From the NCBI GenBank assembly GCA_948470475.1, contig OX419345.1:6185590-6249589 (forward strand): DNA of 64,000 bases, written 5' to 3'. Positions within the stretch are counted from its first letter, which is position 1. Every line of letters begins with the position of its first letter. This DNA comes from Galaxea fascicularis. Lineage: Eukaryota; Cnidaria; Anthozoa; Scleractinia; Euphylliidae. Shown one piece after another: positions 61,101 through 64,000 of this stretch. The translations under genes and the position numbers were made by a program. The notes beneath the pieces were generated by a model. It did no database searches, was not told the origin of the DNA, and saw only the letters and a list, made by a program, of their open reading frames with translations.

Positions 61101-62978
61101 AATAATGTCACACAATAGAATGTGTCATAATTAATTCGGAATAATACGAATTTGCAACTTTGTTTCTATTTTTTTCTATTTTCTTTTAAATTCTGACATT
61201 ATTCCCAACATTATTATTATTATTATTCTACTTCCTTGCGAAATTTGACTAATATTCACGTTTTTAGGTTCGCTTTCAACTGCCTGTTTTGATATCGTAC
61301 TGCCCTGAAACTCACGAAATGCTGTTTCAGACAACATGCCACAGACCCCCCTAGAGGCTCGCGCCCACGGCGCTTCCGTTTGCCCGTTTCCACGGACAAA
61401 TCGCACCCTCCCACGAAAAAACCTGGCAAAGGGCCTGCCTTAGCAAGGGTAACATAAGTGGGCGGGGTCAGGAAATTGGTTAAGTTAAGGAATTCCCCCC
61501 CCTTCCCGCATCGCATCGGCATTGCGAGGTCACAGGTTCAAACCCCGTTGAAGTCCTTAATTCTCTTTCATAAATTGCGTTCACAACTGTGAGGATTATT
61601 TTTAATTTCACTTCACATTAAAAAGAAATTCTGGGGGCGGGAGGAGAGAAAGTGGAACTTGGGTTAACGGCAGCTCATTTACCCCATTTCGCCCGAATCA
61701 CCGATTTCTGGAGCTACTTAGTCTTGGGAGTTGCTGGTGTTGCCAAAGCAACTTCGACATGAGCCATCATCAATACGGATTTATACACCGTTTAGCGTCT
61801 TCAAAAACACAGTCATACTCGTACTCGATCTCGTACTCGTAGTCAAAACTAAAGATCCCTATTGTTACGAGTGCGACAAAGACATAATTCGGAGGGGTTT
61901 TCTGGAGCGGCTTCAATGCCCTATATTTAAACAAGATTGACTTCCGGCTTCGTCCTTTGTCTCAAACAGCCAATGAGAACGTTACTGAAATCGGAACCGG
62001 TCAGAGGTCGTTATTCTCGGCGCTGGCCGAAAGAATCGCGGCCTTTGGAGACGAGAATGGGCTTGCTGCCTAATTTGGCTGGATCGGTTTTAGTTTTTAT
62101 TCATTAGCTTAGCCAGACTTGACAAGGACACTTACCAACAGCTTTACGCCAATTACTGTGGGCCCTTTGCGGCATATCCCTGCCCCAGGAAAGATTTTAA
62201 GACCTTGTAACTCTCAACGGAAACGATATCCCGTAATTTTTTCAAATAGTTAGCAGCCATTAGCACTGTAACACGTAACGAACGCTCTTTATTCTTTTCG
62301 ACAGAAGACGGATGTGATAAGACAGACAACGTTGAAAGTGGTAATCCATCTTTTCTTGAAAAATTCCACTGTCTAGGTCGGATGTTGCCGAACTTGATAC
62401 CGATTTTTATCGCATGGTTTTCAGAATACCTCATTATACAAGGCGTGGTAACGACACTGGCGTTTTCCAACGCCCCTTTAAGGCCTCGCGACCACTATCA
62501 GTATTACTTCTTCACTCTCGTGGTGGCAGAAGTGGTGGGAAGATCATACCTTGTCGTACTATCATTGTTCAAAGCTGAATGCGCCGAAAAAGCTAAGTTC
62601 CCTCATCTATGCGTCCTGGCAATGATCGAAGTCTCACTGCTTCTGTTCTTCACCCTGGCTGCCTGGTACCGATTTTTACCAAATGTGTGGATTGTTTTCT
62701 TGCTACTGTTTGTCTGTGGGGTGGTGATTGGCGTTCTCTATGTGAACGCAGTAGCCTTCTTCAGAGATAGTTCCGAGGACCGTTACAGAGAGTTTGTCAT
62801 GGCGTCTTTTCTTGTGGCAATATCTGCAGGTGCATTTGCGGCCTCGCTGATTGGACTTCACACTGAGACCCTTTTACTCGAGCACTGTACGACGGTCCTT
62901 AATGATACAGAGCTTTGCTTTACAAGATCGAGGTTCCTCGATCGCTTCACGTCATCTTGCTCGAGTCGTACCAGATGA
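58102..62978 (+). CDS. CLN3-like: CLN3 (battenin)-like lysosomal membrane protein
   Basis: Multi-pass endolysosomal membrane protein of the equilibrative nucleoside transporter-like superfamily, whose loss causes juvenile Batten disease in humans (family knowledge). Exons 58102-58573, 60373-60543 and 62305-62978 join in phase (1-nt overhang at each junction) to 1317 nt, 438 aa plus TGA, the same length as human CLN3. Hydrophobic segments include FLFFGCLCYTMYVLVIAGA, followed by the conserved AQDIL, then VGIVLASLALGVGET, TSFY, and in the last exon EYLIIQG, SYLVVLSL, LPNVWIVFLLLFVCGVVIG and YVNAVAFFRDSSEDRYREF, a CLN3 signature. The first ATG in this frame after the intron-like AG at 58061 is 58102; an additional 5' non-coding exon is likely. 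The C-terminus SSCSSRTR lacks the human CaaX-like end. Its introns contain MITEs and a hAT scrap. Confidence 0.93.
58964..59333. mobile_element. MITE with GCCTGAGTATCAGGC ends in CLN3 intron 1
   Basis: GCCTGAGTATCAGGC at the left and GCCTGATACTCAGGC at the right are inverted and flanked by TA. The interior holds GGTGGGGAAG-type and CTTCCCC-type words in opposite orientation. No coding region. Confidence 0.85.
59356..59793. mobile_element. 438-bp foldback element in CLN3 intron 1
   Basis: The left arm (59356 to about 59573) and right arm (about 59576-59793) are near-identical inverted copies of about 215 bp, with outer words CAATTGGCCATTCCG and CGGAATGGCCAATTG. The centre is CAAAACCATGGTTTTTG. 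One arm also exists alone at 43081-43285. No coding content. Confidence 0.92.
60876..61023 (+). pseudogene. hAT-family transposase C-terminal fragment
   Basis: In CLN3 intron 2 a frame reads TSMTQERLSSLALMHIHY ... DIDLEEVVDVFAKKHPRRLEF. This matches the C-terminal dimerisation segment of hAT transposases and related ZMYM-type domesticated proteins. The rest of the transposase is absent, and a small hairpin (GATCAACAGCAAACC) sits just downstream at 61047-61085. Confidence 0.78.
61202..61229. repeat. (ATT)n microsatellite
   Basis: About six ATT units within CLN3 intron 2. Confidence 0.75.
61511..61572 (+). repeat. Possible tRNA-derived SINE fragment
   Basis: GGTCACAGGTTCAAACCCC resembles the T-arm and B box of a tRNA (GGTTCRANTCC). 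No matching A box or cloverleaf is visible upstream, so this is not an intact tRNA gene. It lies in CLN3 intron 2. Confidence 0.4.
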
Positions 62979-64000
62979 AAGCTTGTGCAACACGTCACCA
63001 GCTACTTAATATTTAACAAATAGATTCCATTTGTCAGTGCGTGGGTACTCCTACAGATCGTTTTCAGTCACGTGACCAGCGGCCATATTGCTTCAATGAA
63101 ACGAAAGAAAGTATATGCATAAAAATAGAGTTCAATTCCCAGAGGGTTAGCCTTGTGCAACGTGGCCGCCATTCCTTTGTTTTTGTGCACCAACATGGCC
63201 GCCGTGACGTGATGTGAAAACGATCAAAAACGAACGGATGACGTCAAAACGTAAGAACAAAGAAGTTGGCGACGAGCCGCGGGCGAGAAGTGTGACTAAT
63301 GTTTTTACCATGTTTTGACATCCTTCCTGTGTTTTCAGTGGACACACGCATTGATATTGACAAATGGAATCTGTTTGTTTTATACATTGTTTCTGTTTAA
63401 ATTTCTTTGACTCATGACGTGATTCATGTGTCTATACTTTAATCGCAAACTCGTCTAACCAATCGAAACGGGAGATGCGTGCCTTGTATAAATTTCCATA
63501 TATTAGTATTGGAATGTACAATCGTGGTCAAAAGTTGTTGGGAAAGTTGCGTGCATCACTTCACTTCGCACCTGTTTCGATTGTTCGAACTATTAGCTGT
63601 ACTATTTGGGAAATGACATGCTCTTGTGGCCCCCCTCCCCCATATTCAATGTTGGGGTTCTTCATGGGGTTCTTCATGCAAAAGAAGTCACCATTTTCTT
63701 CCTGGAAAATCCAACATTGATAAGGGGGAGGGGTTATCTCTGAAGTGATGCTACCTTCGCAACACTTTTGTCCAGGATTGTCTAAAAACAATTGCAGACA
63801 GTTTTTGGCGTATAACACGAAATGTACGGCAGATATGCAGTTGGTATTCTCCATAATTACGGGTTCGATGGATTATCTTTATTGTCGTTGTTAGTGGGCA
63901 CTATTCTCAGATTATGGAATATGCCATATCCACATATGTGCTTTTTGCGTGACGCAATATTGCGTTATAACAGTATCTTACGCGCCGGTACAACAATAGG
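62979..64000. other. Sequence downstream of CLN3
   Basis: Contains the CLN3 3' region, a palindromic MITE at about 63629-63738 and no recognisable gene. ORFs at 63475-63720 and 63561-63854 overlap the palindrome. Confidence 0.6.
63629..63738. mobile_element. Short MITE with CCCCCTCCCCCAT.TTCAATGTTGG ends
   Basis: The left arm CCCCCTCCCCCATATTCAAT is mirrored by ATTGATAAGGGGGAGGGG at the right. GGGTTCTTCATGG and TTTTCTTCCTGG lie between. About 110 bp. Confidence 0.75.

Noticed and set aside
61511..61572. tRNA gene
   Set aside because: A B-box-like word is present, but there is no A box, no anticodon arm and no acceptor stem.
1..64000. CRISPR arrays, operons, phage or bacterial features
   Set aside because: No regularly spaced repeats, and spliced animal genes throughout; the window is eukaryotic.

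Overview
This is a piece of an animal nuclear genome. All confident genes but one are split by many introns, with GT/AG junctions that can be joined in frame. The space between exons is packed with short inverted-repeat DNA transposons (MITE-like), LINE 3' ends, a hAT scrap and a decayed Ty3/Gypsy-type LTR element. The gene set (ULK/Atg1 kinase, an NR2F-type nuclear receptor, CLN3, gamma-glutamyltransferase, a rhodopsin-class GPCR) is metazoan. Compact introns plus this MITE load suggest a cnidarian, probably an anthozoan such as a stony coral; the species is inference, not shown.

Layout. (1) 378-16882, minus: a ULK1/2 (Atg1) autophagy kinase. 25 exons join in frame to 1008 codons and the C-terminus runs off the left edge. 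(2) 16883-22428: intergenic, with five or more MITE-like elements, one nested inside another. (3) 22429-23721, plus: an intronless class A GPCR. (4) 24936-30423, minus: a decayed Ty3/Gypsy-like element (gag, protease, RT, RNase H, integrase) with in-frame TAG codons and frameshifts, sitting among MITE fragments. (5) 33302-42478, minus: a complete 9-exon gamma-glutamyltransferase of 618 aa, whose introns hold LINE remnants and a perfect 136-bp palindrome. (6) 45752-52021, minus: a complete 3-exon NR2F/COUP-TF-like nuclear receptor of 364 aa. (7) 52022-58101: a long gene-poor stretch. (8) 58102-62978, plus: a complete 3-exon CLN3 (battenin)-like membrane protein of 438 aa, with a 438-bp foldback element and a hAT transposase scrap in its introns.

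The genes do not form an operon or an obvious pathway. ULK (autophagy initiation) and CLN3 (lysosome) touch related cell biology, but they lie about 40 kb apart and their co-location is probably chance. I found no new multi-gene system. The most unusual structures are the perfect or near-perfect intronic palindromes (2880-3035, 37692-37827, 59356-59793), the nested MITE with a clean target duplication (19741-20834), the nuclear receptor P-box EGCKL, and a GPCR with Glu at the usual sodium-site Asp.

Exon boundaries below were deduced by reading splice consensus and checking phase by hand. No alignment or database search was run.
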